Assembly (NCBI GenBank): GCA_015075725.1
Contig: JABTTV010000001.1
Coordinates: forward strand, 1,550,001 to 1,614,000
Source of the DNA: Anaerolineales bacterium
Lineage (GTDB): Bacteria > Chloroflexota > Anaerolineae > Anaerolineales > Villigracilaceae
Length of the DNA: 64,000 nt
Direction: 5' to 3'
Shown here: positions 56,143 to 63,692 of the stretch, one piece after another
How the letters are laid out: every line of letters starts with the position of its first letter
Numbering within the stretch: position 1 is the stretch's first letter
Position numbers and translations under genes: made by a program
The notes under the pieces: generated by a model
Databases searched by the model: none
Seen by the model: the letters and a program-made list of their open reading frames with translations, nothing else
What the model was told of the DNA's origin: nothing

Positions 56143-57345
56143 ATGCCAATTAATTACCAGGAAATCTACGCACAGATCAAACAAGTCGGCTTGGGCGCGA
56201 AGGAAAGAAGGAAGAAGAAAGAGGAAGCGCAGGAACGGGCCAGCAAGCTCCTCGAAACTTATTCTTCCGAATTGGATGCGCTGCGCTCCAAAGTGGATTC
56301 TGCCAAAGCGGCCGATGCCAACATCCGCTGCGCCGTGCCGCTTGAGGAACCGCTCGCCTCTCACTACCCGACGGCTGATTCTGTTCTTCAAGCGACTTTA
56401 ATCGCCGCTGACGGTTCCCAATCCATCGCGGACAGACACAGCCCGGTGCAGTTCTGCGTCATCAACGTCGGGGCGATCATCATGAAACCGAACTCCGGGG
56501 AAACACCATCGGTTGAAGTAGACAGCGAATTATTTTTCGGCGATGCCATCGAAGAGAACGGACTTACCACCGATGGCGGTGTTGCCCTTCGGCGTGACCT
56601 TGCTGAACGCAGCGTCATTGAGAAGATGAGCAAAGGGCTGAAAGGCTCGGTTGTCTCCTTTACAGATGGCACGCTTGAAATCTTCCGCACCAGGGACGTG
56701 GACACCCCGAGCATGTACCGCGACACAGTGGATAAGTACATCTCCGTCCTCTCGCGCTTGCAAGGACGCGGGATTATCTCGGCGGGGTATATCGATAAAC
56801 CTTCCTCCAGCCTTGTTGTCAAACTTCTCGAACTTACGCAGATCACAATCCCCGAAGAGATGGAAAAACTGCGTTCCGCGCCACCGCTGAAATATGTGAC
56901 CGATAGATGGTTGTTCGGCTACAACAACAAATTATTTCAACTGCTTCCGCCCGGTCATCGTTCGGCGGTGTTCAAGATTCAGTCCAGTGCCGAAAAGAGT
57001 TACAAAGGCGTGCTGGAATTGCATTTCTTCTATTTGAACGTTGGCACAGAAGGACATCCGTGGCCTGTTCGGGTGGAAATTCCGCGCTGGGTGGTGGATG
57101 ACAGAAAGCAACTAGATTTACTTCACGCCGTTTTGGTCGAACAATGCCGAGTGATGGGCAGCAAGCCATATCCTTATCTCTTGCACCGTGCGCATGAGAC
57201 AGCGGTGGTGAAGAACGAAGAAAAATATCAGATCGAGCAGATGTTGCAACAGGAATTAAGACGCAACAACGAAGACGTGGATGAAAGCTCCAATAAGAGT
57301 TCTGCAAAAGGTTTATCGGGACGGACGTCTTTCAAAAAATCTTAA
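56143..57345 (+). CDS. nurA: NurA-domain nuclease
   Basis: This 400-residue protein has a coiled N-terminus (about 15-60) and the NurA core. The first catalytic Asp is in LIAADGSQS (Asp90), a second acidic site in VSFTDGTLEIF, GRGIISAGYIDKPSSS in the middle, and the closing YLLHRAHETAVV. NurA is a Mn-dependent 5' to 3' nuclease that works with the HerA translocase to resect DNA ends in archaea. herA lies downstream at 59450. In bacteria such pairs are less common and some act in defence. ATG 56143 is chosen; it is preceded by a TAAAAT that may be a -10. Confidence 0.85.
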   Translation: MPINYQEIYAQIKQVGLGAKERRKKKEEAQERASKLLETYSSELDALRSKVDSAKAADANIRCAVPLEEPLASHYPTADSVLQATLIAADGSQSIADRHSPVQFCVINVGAIIMKPNSGETPSVEVDSELFFGDAIEENGLTTDGGVALRRDLAERSVIEKMSKGLKGSVVSFTDGTLEIFRTRDVDTPSMYRDTVDKYISVLSRLQGRGIISAGYIDKPSSSLVVKLLELTQITIPEEMEKLRSAPPLKYVTDRWLFGYNNKLFQLLPPGHRSAVFKIQSSAEKSYKGVLELHFFYLNVGTEGHPWPVRVEIPRWVVDDRKQLDLLHAVLVEQCRVMGSKPYPYLLHRAHETAVVKNEEKYQIEQMLQQELRRNNEDVDESSNKSSAKGLSGRTSFKKS

Positions 57346-57393
57346 CGCAAAGACGGCAGGACGCAAAGAAAAAAACTTTGCGCCCTTGCGTTA
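57343..57393. repeat. Inverted repeat between nurA and the HAS-barrel gene
   Basis: TAACGCAAAG... and CTTTGCG...CGTTA arms pair around an A-run (nested AACGCAA/TTGCGTT and CGCAAAG/CTTTGCG stems). It ends 14 bases before the next start codon. Confidence 0.75.
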
Positions 57394-57406
57394 AAAGGAT
57401 GGTGTT

Positions 57407-57994
57407 ATGACTCAAATCGAGATCGGACGTTTATTGCGGGCAGGGACGACGGGATTCATCGCGGGCTGCCGTGTGAATCAGTTGAGCGTACCTTCGTTCG
57501 GGGCGCTTGTCCGGGCGCCGCTGACGGATGGGTATCAGGTCTACGGCTTGATCCACGATATTCACATTGACGATGATGGGCTGGTGCGTCAACTCGTGAC
57601 GGCGGACGGAGTCAGCGAGGAAGTGATGAAGGACAACCGCGAGCGCCGCATTGTGCCCGTGGAAATGTCCGTGCTGGCGGTGGGATATGAACAGGATGGG
57701 AATATCCATCATCTGCTGCCGCCGCGTCCGCCGCTGAGTTTGGACGTGATCTATTTGTGTGATGATAAGGATGTAGTGAGGTTTACAGGGAAGTTCGGGT
57801 ATTTCCGTCATATCTTGAATGGCAAGGATATTCCAATAGGGGAAGTGATTGCCGCGCACATCGTGCAGACACAGTCTGCACATAAGGATAAGACCTGGAA
57901 GGACAAAGCCACACAGGAAGTGATCACGCTCCTGCGGGACGATTACCCGGCTTTGATGAGCGTGCTGGGTGCATTGAGCGATGTGAGTATCTAA
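57407..57994 (+). CDS. HAS-barrel-like protein of the NurA-HerA cluster
   Basis: This 195-residue protein reads TGFIAGCRVNQLSVPSFGAL, then VRAPLTDGYQVYGLIHDIHI near its N-terminus. That strand pattern matches the HAS-barrel domain found at the N-terminus of HerA-type ATPases, which mediates docking. The second half is helical. It may be an adaptor or extra docking subunit between NurA and HerA; I know of no characterised homologue. It is followed by a metallophosphoesterase gene one base later. Confidence 0.55.
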   Translation: MTQIEIGRLLRAGTTGFIAGCRVNQLSVPSFGALVRAPLTDGYQVYGLIHDIHIDDDGLVRQLVTADGVSEEVMKDNRERRIVPVEMSVLAVGYEQDGNIHHLLPPRPPLSLDVIYLCDDKDVVRFTGKFGYFRHILNGKDIPIGEVIAAHIVQTQSAHKDKTWKDKATQEVITLLRDDYPALMSVLGALSDVSI

Positions 57995-57995
57995 G

Positions 57996-58799
57996 ATGAG
58001 CGGATTTTCCTTCGTCCAGATCACGGACCATCACCTGCTTGAATCGGAAGACGCGATGCGCGACGGTTTTTCCCCGGCGCATTCTCTCCGCATGGTGATG
58101 CGCCATATTTCGGAGCATGTCGCTTCGAAGATCGACTTCATCATTTCGACGGGTGACCTCGTCGAACCGGAGCTGGAGACGCATTATCAAAGCGCGGTGA
58201 AACTGCTGGGCGTGAAATCCTCCGCCGCATTGCCGGGACCGCAGCATATCAACATCGAAGGGCTGAAGGACTTTCCCTTTTACTTCCTGCCGGGCAACCA
58301 TGACGACCGGGCTTTGGTGACGAAATATTTCTTTCCCGAGTCGCAGACACCGAAGTTTTATAACTTCACCTTTGAGCATAAAGGCGTGCAATTCGTGTTC
58401 ATGGATTGGGGTCCGAAATCGAAGGCGCATTTCTTCCCCGAGACACGCGAGTTCCTGATGAATGCGTTAAAGGCGGATTTGCCGTCTGTGATCGTGTGCC
58501 ATCAGCATGTGAAAAGGATCGGCAGCCGCTGGCTGGATGCCTTCCTGGCGGATAACCTCAATGGATTTTGGGATGTGGTACTGCCCAGGCAAGACAATGT
58601 GCTGGGTATCCTGTGCGGACATGTTCACATAACGTATGAGGATGAATACCGCGGAGTCCCCATTTATGGTCTGCGCTCCACGGCATTTCCCTTTGCGAAA
58701 GTGGATGAGCCGCTGGTGATTCTTGCGCCGCCCCATTATCGGTATGTGAGGATCGAGGATGGAGTGATGACTTCGAGGATTTATAAGGTGAGTATTTGA
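57996..58799 (+). CDS. Calcineurin-like metallophosphoesterase
   Basis: This 267-residue protein carries the five metal motifs: FVQITDHHL (DxH), ISTGDLVEP (GDxxE-like), LPGNHDDRAL (GNHD), VIVCHQHV and CGHVHITYEDEY (GHxH). It resembles cyclic-nucleotide phosphodiesterase or CpdA-type enzymes more than the Mre11 nuclease, because the length is short and no capping domain is visible. Its gene is coupled to the HAS-barrel-like gene. Position in the NurA/HerA cluster raises the possibility that it acts on DNA ends or on a nucleotide signal. Confidence 0.88.
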   Translation: MSGFSFVQITDHHLLESEDAMRDGFSPAHSLRMVMRHISEHVASKIDFIISTGDLVEPELETHYQSAVKLLGVKSSAALPGPQHINIEGLKDFPFYFLPGNHDDRALVTKYFFPESQTPKFYNFTFEHKGVQFVFMDWGPKSKAHFFPETREFLMNALKADLPSVIVCHQHVKRIGSRWLDAFLADNLNGFWDVVLPRQDNVLGILCGHVHITYEDEYRGVPIYGLRSTAFPFAKVDEPLVILAPPHYRYVRIEDGVMTSRIYKVSI

Positions 58800-58810
58800 T
58801 GATAAATTTT

Positions 58811-58890
58811 CACCACGAAGTGTCACGAAGGTACACGAAGGAAGAGCAAAAGGTTTAAACCTTAGTGACACCTCGTGACTCTTTGTGGTA
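58811..58890. repeat. Intergenic repeat, family VI, left of the GxxExxY gene
   Basis: ACCACGAAGTGTCACGAAGG at the left pairs with a CCTCGTGACTCTTTGTGGT-like right arm, with a TTTAAACCTTAG core. A related, longer copy is at 59320-59438 on the other side of the gene. Confidence 0.8.
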
Positions 58891-58909
58891 ATGATTTTTT
58901 AGGAGGAAT

Positions 58910-59311
58910 ATGGATAAGAAAATTTATGCTCCCATCCCGCCGCATGTGGAGAAGGTCGGCAAGGCGGTGTTGGATGCGGCATTCAAGGTGCATACTGCTC
59001 TGGGTCCTGGTTTATTGGAGTCGGTGTATGAGACTTGTACGGCGTTCGAGTTGACTGAAAGCGGTTTGAGTGCTCCGACTCAGATCGGTTTGCCTGTGAC
59101 CTATCGCGGAAACAAGATGGATGCGGGGTTGCGTCCAGATATGATCGTGGAAGATTGTGTCATTGTGGAATTCAAGTCTGTGGATACGATGCATCCGATC
59201 TTTGATGCGCAGTTGATCACGTATTTGAAGTTGACGGGAATCCGTTTGGGATTTTTGATCAATTTCAATGTGGTGCATTTGAAAGATGGAATTAAGCGGA
59301 TTGTGGTTTAG
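58910..59311 (+). CDS. GxxExxY protein (PD-(D/E)XK-like)
   Basis: This 133-residue protein has the family hallmark GPGLLESVYETC (Gly-x-x-Glu-x-x-Tyr), then LRPDMIVEDCVIVEFKSVD, where Asp, Glu and Lys (VEFKS) fit a PD-(D/E)XK nuclease core, and QLITYLKLTGIRLGFLINF. The function of the family is unknown, though it looks nuclease-like. AGGAGGAA precedes the ATG. It sits between two copies of a repeat and splits the metallophosphoesterase and herA genes, as the four-helix-bundle gene splits the exporter genes. Confidence 0.88.
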   Translation: MDKKIYAPIPPHVEKVGKAVLDAAFKVHTALGPGLLESVYETCTAFELTESGLSAPTQIGLPVTYRGNKMDAGLRPDMIVEDCVIVEFKSVDTMHPIFDAQLITYLKLTGIRLGFLINFNVVHLKDGIKRIVV

Positions 59312-59319
59312 GAATTATC

Positions 59320-59438
59320 AACCACAAAGTGTCACGAAGGTACACGAAGGATGTTTTTACCACTAAGTGTCACAAAGGAGCACTAAGGGAGAGCAGAAGG
59401 TTTTAAACCTTTGTGACCCTTAGTGACCCTTCGTGGTA
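59320..59438. repeat. Intergenic repeat, family VI, right of the GxxExxY gene
   Basis: ACCACAAAGTGTCACGAAGG recurs, then a second ACCACTAAGTGTCACAAAGG unit, and the complementary CCCTTCGTGGT end. The whole forms a long imperfect hairpin ending 11 bases before herA. Confidence 0.8.
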
Positions 59439-59449
59439 GAGGAGAATTT

Positions 59450-61159
59450 ATGGAACAACGAACACAAATCGGCTATCTCGTCGGCGGCGGACTCAAGGAA
59501 AACTTCCGCGTGCGGCTTACGGTTTCTCCGCAGGAGATTCAGGAGGGGGCGTTTGTGGTGATTCAGAGCGGAGTTTGGAATTACTATGGGATCGTGACTG
59601 ACATCCAACTGGGGGCGACGGACCCGCGGTTTGCGGATGAGCAGATGGAGGGGCGTTTCCCGAAGCATATTTCGGATGCGCTGCATAAGAAGGCGTTGTA
59701 TGCGAACCTTGAGGTGCTGCCGAATCTGATGCTGGAGGTGGGTCCTGAATTGGGCACGCCTGAGTATAAGGATTGGCAGGGGAAGATCGATGCGGGCTTG
59801 AAGGATGCGCCGCGGATTTTGCCTGTCAAGAATGTGCCGCCGCACCATGCGGTTGTGTCGCTGGCGAATGAGGGCGATATCGCTGAAATTTTCGGTGACC
59901 CAAACAGGGACGGAAATTTTGTGGTCGGCTATACACGCGAGCAGAATCATCCCGTGTGCATTGACTTGGATAAGTTCGTGCAGCGGTCGTCGGGGGTGTT
60001 TGGGGCGACGGGTACGGGTAAGTCGTTCCTGACGCGTTTGGTGTTGGCGGGGTTGATGAAGCACAATCAGGCTTCGGTGTTGGTGCTGGATATGCACAAC
60101 GAGTATGGGTTTGACGATGTGGCTTCAGACACGAAAAAAGCCGTGAAGGGTTTGAAGACCCTGTTCAAGGGCGGAGTAAGATGCGTTGGCTTGGGAGCAG
60201 GAAGCACCATCAGAGGCAATCAAGTTGACTTTAATTTGGAAATCTCAACGGGAGATATTTCCACAAGTGATATTGAAACACTTTCACGCGAGTTAAATCT
60301 GCGCGAGACGACGCCGACGATTTTGAATGCGTTGTATGGGTCGTTTCGTGACCAGTGGTTTGCTGAGTTTCGAGGGATGAGCCGTGAGACGGTGATGATC
60401 GAAGATGAGCGCGGCAAGACGAAGGAAGTGCCTGCGGAGGGGAGCGTGGCGAAGTGGGCGATGGAGAACGGTGTGAATGTGATGGCGGCGGAGGCGCTTC
60501 ATGACAAACTCCGACGGCTGTTCGGCAAACCCTATATCGTAGACAACACTGCGGCGGATTCGGTGGCGCAAATCATTCAGTCGTTGGAGGCGGGCAAGCA
60601 TGTGGTGCTGTCGTTCGGCGAGCATGAGAGTGACTTGGATTATCTGCTGGTGTCGAATTTGTTGACGAGGAAGATCCGCGCGGCGTGGGAGAAGCGGACG
60701 AATGAGTTCCGCACGCATGGGTCTGCGGAGCCGCGTCCGTTGATCATTGTGGTGGAGGAGGCGCATAAACTGTTGAACCGCGAGATGGCGGCGCAGACGA
60801 CCTTTGCGACCATCGCGCGCGAGTTGCGCAAATATTATGTGACGCTGTTGATTGTGGACCAGCGTCCGTCGCAGATCTATGATGAGGTGATGAGTCAGTT
60901 GGGCACGCGCATTAGCGGCTGGCTGGGCGATGACCTGGATATTCAGGCGGTGCTTTCGGGTCTTTCGGGGCGCGATGCGCTGCGGGGTATGTTGGCGCGT
61001 TTGCAGCCGAAGGAAGAGGTGCTGTTGCTCGGTTGGGGTGTGCCGATGCCGCTGCCTGTGCGTTCACGTCGGTATGACGAGTCGTTTTGGAAGGAGATGG
61101 GGGGCGGCGGGAAGAAGAGCCGTGAGGAGAATTTGAAGGAGTTGGGGTTTGGTGGGTAA
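59450..61159 (+). CDS. herA: HerA-type DNA translocase ATPase
   Basis: This 569-residue protein has an N-terminal HAS-barrel (about 1-55), Walker A GATGTGKS at 185-192, MHNEYGF after the second strand, and Walker B PLIIVVEEAHKLL. Sensor and arginine-finger regions lie in LRKYYVTLLIVDQRPSQIYD. HerA forms a hexameric ring that pumps DNA and stimulates NurA. A C-terminal glycine/lysine tail is present. GGAGAATTT precedes ATG 59450. With nurA at 56143 it forms an intact pair within one + strand block, interrupted only by the GxxExxY gene. Confidence 0.92.
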   Translation: MEQRTQIGYLVGGGLKENFRVRLTVSPQEIQEGAFVVIQSGVWNYYGIVTDIQLGATDPRFADEQMEGRFPKHISDALHKKALYANLEVLPNLMLEVGPELGTPEYKDWQGKIDAGLKDAPRILPVKNVPPHHAVVSLANEGDIAEIFGDPNRDGNFVVGYTREQNHPVCIDLDKFVQRSSGVFGATGTGKSFLTRLVLAGLMKHNQASVLVLDMHNEYGFDDVASDTKKAVKGLKTLFKGGVRCVGLGAGSTIRGNQVDFNLEISTGDISTSDIETLSRELNLRETTPTILNALYGSFRDQWFAEFRGMSRETVMIEDERGKTKEVPAEGSVAKWAMENGVNVMAAEALHDKLRRLFGKPYIVDNTAADSVAQIIQSLEAGKHVVLSFGEHESDLDYLLVSNLLTRKIRAAWEKRTNEFRTHGSAEPRPLIIVVEEAHKLLNREMAAQTTFATIARELRKYYVTLLIVDQRPSQIYDEVMSQLGTRISGWLGDDLDIQAVLSGLSGRDALRGMLARLQPKEEVLLLGWGVPMPLPVRSRRYDESFWKEMGGGGKKSREENLKELGFGG

Positions 61160-61210
61160 TAAGCTATGCGAAATAATACCTTATCAAACTCTTCACAGAT
61201 GATTTCGGTA

Positions 61211-61240
61211 TTGTTTTTTAGTAAAAAATTGGTGTATAAT
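61211..61240 (+). promoter_or_regulatory. Promoter of the AT-rich three-gene block
   Basis: TTGTTT (61211-61216) and TATAAT (61235-61240) with an 18-base spacer lie 20 bases upstream of the first ATG at 61261, after herA. Confidence 0.6.
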
Positions 61241-61260
61241 AATTTTCATATTTTTTAGAT

Positions 61261-61569
61261 ATGGACAACAAATCGCTTCCAGCTAAACTGGAATTAGGGC
61301 TTTATATATCTGTTTTTTTAATCGGCGTTTTTTGTATATGGGGGGCTTATAAGATTCATGGTAACGTTGATTATGATTTCTACTATGACTTGTTATTAGG
61401 TCTTGGAACTAATATGACCGTCGTGACTATTGTGTTTGGTATATATAAATTCTTCAATAGTCAATCTAAAGTTCCTGATTATTTACGTGGAAGATTGTCT
61501 GAAATGGCTTCGCATGACCCTGGGACAATAAAAAGGAATTATGGAGCAGAAGATGTTAAAAATGATTAG
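61261..61569 (+). CDS. Small membrane protein, unknown (AT-rich block, gene 1)
   Basis: This 102-residue protein has two transmembrane helices (about 11-30, LGLYISVFLIGVFCIWGAY; about 46-66, LGLGTNMTVVTIVFGIYKFF) and a short polar C-terminus. I do not recognise a family. A small two-helix membrane protein encoded with a soluble partner is a common layout for abortive-infection effectors, but no motif proves this. The end overlaps the next gene by 29 bases, so the two are coupled. Base composition is far more AT-rich than herA. Confidence 0.65.
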   Translation: MDNKSLPAKLELGLYISVFLIGVFCIWGAYKIHGNVDYDFYYDLLLGLGTNMTVVTIVFGIYKFFNSQSKVPDYLRGRLSEMASHDPGTIKRNYGAEDVKND

Positions 61570-61990
61570 CGCACCTGAGAATGACCTTGTAAATGAAATG
61601 ATTCAAGATCATGAAAAACTACTTAATACATATAGCACTTGGAAAAAAAACAAACAGATTGAAGATGTAAACTTACTTCAATGGAATGTAACAACGTTTA
61701 TTAATGATTGTAGATATACCATTAATAGAAGCAATGCAAAAAAAATTGGCAAATTACGTATAGGAAAAAGTATCGTATCTAAAATGGAGCGCTATATGAA
61801 CTTTTGGTCTCGCGCTCTCGTTGAAATAAGAATAGAAAGCCAATTTACCTCACAAAAAATTCAGCGTGATTATTATCAAAATTATTATTCCAACAAAACA
61901 GCTGATAATAATGAAACTTATCTTACAGAAGTATTAAACAAGAAAAATACAAAAAAATTTAAAGCCTTAAGCATCAAAAGAGAATATTAA
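61541..61990 (+). CDS. Unknown basic helical protein (AT-rich block, gene 2)
   Basis: This 149-residue protein is rich in Lys, Asn, Tyr and Ile, with predicted long helices (ENDLVNEMIQDHEKLLNTYS; SIVSKMERYMNFWSRALVEI). No membrane segment and no recognised motif are present. AAGGA precedes ATG 61541, which lies inside the preceding gene; overlap and co-direction argue for one operon. The basic composition would fit nucleic acid binding, but this is only a guess. Confidence 0.6.
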   Translation: MEQKMLKMISAPENDLVNEMIQDHEKLLNTYSTWKKNKQIEDVNLLQWNVTTFINDCRYTINRSNAKKIGKLRIGKSIVSKMERYMNFWSRALVEIRIESQFTSQKIQRDYYQNYYSNKTADNNETYLTEVLNKKNTKKFKALSIKREY

Positions 61991-62013
61991 TTTCATTTTT
62001 GGGGAGTTTATAA

Positions 62014-62493
62014 ATGTTGGGATGGAAACGGGTACCGAAAGATTATCTGGAAGATATATCTCAGATGATAACTGAAATGGGACTGAAGCCTATAAGGCGG
62101 GAAAACGAATCCCTGCAAGTGTATTGTGTATCAAAAAATGGTTCAGGATTTTATGTTCGTTTTTTTATGCATGAAGGGGAATTGGTTTTTGAGTCTCCAT
62201 TTAAAAAATCTGCACATGGGACTAGTGAAAATGTAGCAGCTTTTAATCAGGCATTACTTGCATATAACACAAAAATGACAAAGTTAAGCTTTTCCCTTGC
62301 CAAGGGAAGAGATGGCTGGGTGATTTTATTGCGAGGAGCTGGGGAGTACAAAACTGTTACGCCAGACTTTTTATATAATATTTTTAATTATTTTAACTTT
62401 GTTTATACGACATTTATTCCAGAGATAGAGGATATGGCGACTGAATGGAACATTAAGTTTAATGGCAACAGTTTAATCGATGACATGTTTTAG
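62014..62493 (+). CDS. Unknown protein, possibly YbjN/CesT-chaperone fold (AT-rich block, gene 3)
   Basis: This 159-residue protein has an alternating strand pattern, FYVRFFMHEGELVFESPF, then ENVAAFNQALLAYNTKMTKL, a SFSLAKGRDGWVILLRG strand pair and a long closing helix. This order is reminiscent of YbjN or type III secretion chaperone-like domains, but similarity is weak. It starts 24 bases after gene 2 (GGGGAG upstream) and likely belongs to the same transcript. A terminator follows at 62549. Confidence 0.6.
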   Translation: MLGWKRVPKDYLEDISQMITEMGLKPIRRENESLQVYCVSKNGSGFYVRFFMHEGELVFESPFKKSAHGTSENVAAFNQALLAYNTKMTKLSFSLAKGRDGWVILLRGAGEYKTVTPDFLYNIFNYFNFVYTTFIPEIEDMATEWNIKFNGNSLIDDMF

Positions 62494-62548
62494 TGATAAA
62501 GAAAAATCAGAAATCTTGCTGATTCCTAGATATCCACATTAGTAATCT

Positions 62549-62590
62549 AAAAAGAGGTTATGTCTAAAAATGGACACAACCTCTTTTTTT
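62549..62590 (+). terminator. Rho-independent terminator
   Basis: AAAGAGGTT-TGTC and GACA-AACCTCTTT pair around TAAAAATG-type loop sequence and run into seven T. It separates the AT-rich block from the dpnI module. Confidence 0.88.
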
Positions 62591-62598
62591 CGATCCTT

Positions 62599-62604
62599 TA
62601 TAAT
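62599..62604 (+). promoter_or_regulatory. -10 element directly before the zinc-protein gene
   Basis: TATAAT ends nine bases before ATG 62614. A transcript starting at the usual distance would have almost no leader. The upstream terminator makes a separate promoter here necessary. Confidence 0.55.
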
Positions 62605-62613
62605 TGCTATATC

Positions 62614-62859
62614 ATGAGCGCCAAATGGAGAGGTAAAAGAATTATTGGTTGTCAAAGCAAAAATCACAATACCTGTAAAGGTGAACTTTGGGAGTGTGAA
62701 CGTTGCTATAAAAAGGTTTGTTGGGAAGAAGGCTCGACGGATTTACTGGAATTATGTGATAACTGCTGGCATGATGTCCGCATTTTAGGACAGGAATATT
62801 TGACATCACTAGATGAATGGGGGAAAATGTACTCTAATTCATTTGGCAGAAAGGGCTGA
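62614..62859 (+). CDS. Small zinc-binding protein encoded before dpnI
   Basis: This 81-residue protein contains CKGELWECERCYKKVCWEEG and LCDNCWHDVR, giving a set of about six cysteines and a histidine able to bind two zinc ions. It has no recognised family name to me. It ends five bases before the DpnI-family gene and should be co-transcribed. It may be a regulator or a partner of the endonuclease; the DpnI system of pneumococcus also has a small companion (DpnD), but I see no similarity that I can claim. Confidence 0.65.
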   Translation: MSAKWRGKRIIGCQSKNHNTCKGELWECERCYKKVCWEEGSTDLLELCDNCWHDVRILGQEYLTSLDEWGKMYSNSFGRKG

Positions 62860-62864
62860 AAGAT

Positions 62865-63644
62865 ATGCAGTTGAGATTAACTTCTGAAATAGCAAGTAAT
62901 TATTCAAGTGCTTCTCAACAAATCCGCGTTTTGACGGAAAGTTGGGTAGGTAAGTCAATTTTCTGCCCCAATTGCGGAAGCCCACTAAACCGCTTTGAAA
63001 ATAATTCGCCTGTTGCCGATTTTTACTGCAAGAAATGTGCAGAAGAATATGAACTAAAGTCAAAGAATGGGGCGATGGGCAAGAAAATCGTGGATGGCGC
63101 ATATTCCACGATGATAGAACGCTTGAAGTCGGATAACAATCCTAATTTTTTCTTTTTGACTTACGACAAGTCCACTTTTGAAATTAGAAATTTCCTGAGC
63201 ATCCCGAAATACTTTTTTGTCCCTTCGATTATTGAAAAGAGAAAGGCGCTGAGTCCCACCGCGAGACGGGCGGGCTGGGTTGGTTGCAATATTGATGTAA
63301 GCAATATCCCTGAGTTGGGGAAGATATTCTTTGTCCAAAACGGTGTGGTCAAGAGCAAAGACGAAGTGCTCGAAAAGTGGAGCAAGACAGATTTTGTCAA
63401 AGCAACTCAGAACATTGAATCAAAAGGCTGGTTGTTGGATGTTTTGATGTGTGTTGAGAAAATCAAAAAGCAAGAGTTCTCGTTGGAAGATGTTTACACC
63501 TTTGAAGGAGTTTTGAAAGCCAAACATCCGTCGAATCACAATGTGAAGGCGAAAATCCGCCAGCAGTTGCAGTTTTTGCGGGATAGAGGCGTTTTGGATT
63601 TCGTGGGGCGAGGTCAATACAGGGTGAGGTTGAAAGGCAAGTAA
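62865..63644 (+). CDS. dpnI: DpnI-family restriction endonuclease (methyl-GATC specific)
   Basis: This 259-residue protein follows DpnI closely from end to end: a zinc-binding set of Cys34, Cys37, Cys55 and Cys58 (SIFCPNCGSP; DFYCKKCAEE), and the catalytic Asp52 with Glu63-x-Lys65 in YELKSK. SPTARRAGWVGCNIDVSNIP follows, then a C-terminal winged helix (HNVKAKIRQQLQFLRDRGVL). DpnI cuts GATC only when the adenine is methylated, in both strands best, thus attacking Dam-modified invading DNA. The host should therefore lack Dam-type GATC methylation. No methylase gene is adjacent. Confidence 0.93.
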   Translation: MQLRLTSEIASNYSSASQQIRVLTESWVGKSIFCPNCGSPLNRFENNSPVADFYCKKCAEEYELKSKNGAMGKKIVDGAYSTMIERLKSDNNPNFFFLTYDKSTFEIRNFLSIPKYFFVPSIIEKRKALSPTARRAGWVGCNIDVSNIPELGKIFFVQNGVVKSKDEVLEKWSKTDFVKATQNIESKGWLLDVLMCVEKIKKQEFSLEDVYTFEGVLKAKHPSNHNVKAKIRQQLQFLRDRGVLDFVGRGQYRVRLKGK

Positions 63645-63648
63645 CAAG

Positions 63649-63679
63649 AAAACACTGGGATAAATATCCCAGTGTTTTT
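63649..63679 (+). terminator. Terminator after dpnI
   Basis: AAAACACTGGGATA and ATCCCAGTGTTTT form a perfect stem with a tiny loop and a T-run. It may also serve the opposing MarR gene. Confidence 0.92.
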
Positions 63680-63692
63680 GATTCATGATGGC

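Noticed and set aside
57996..58799. Mre11/SbcD nuclease
   Set aside because: All metal motifs are there, but the protein is short, lacks a visible capping domain, and no Rad50/SbcC gene adjoins it.
58811..59438. CRISPR array from repeated ACCACGAAGTGTCACGAAGG units
   Set aside because: The units are not regularly spaced, there are no spacers of constant length, a gene lies between them and no cas gene is present.
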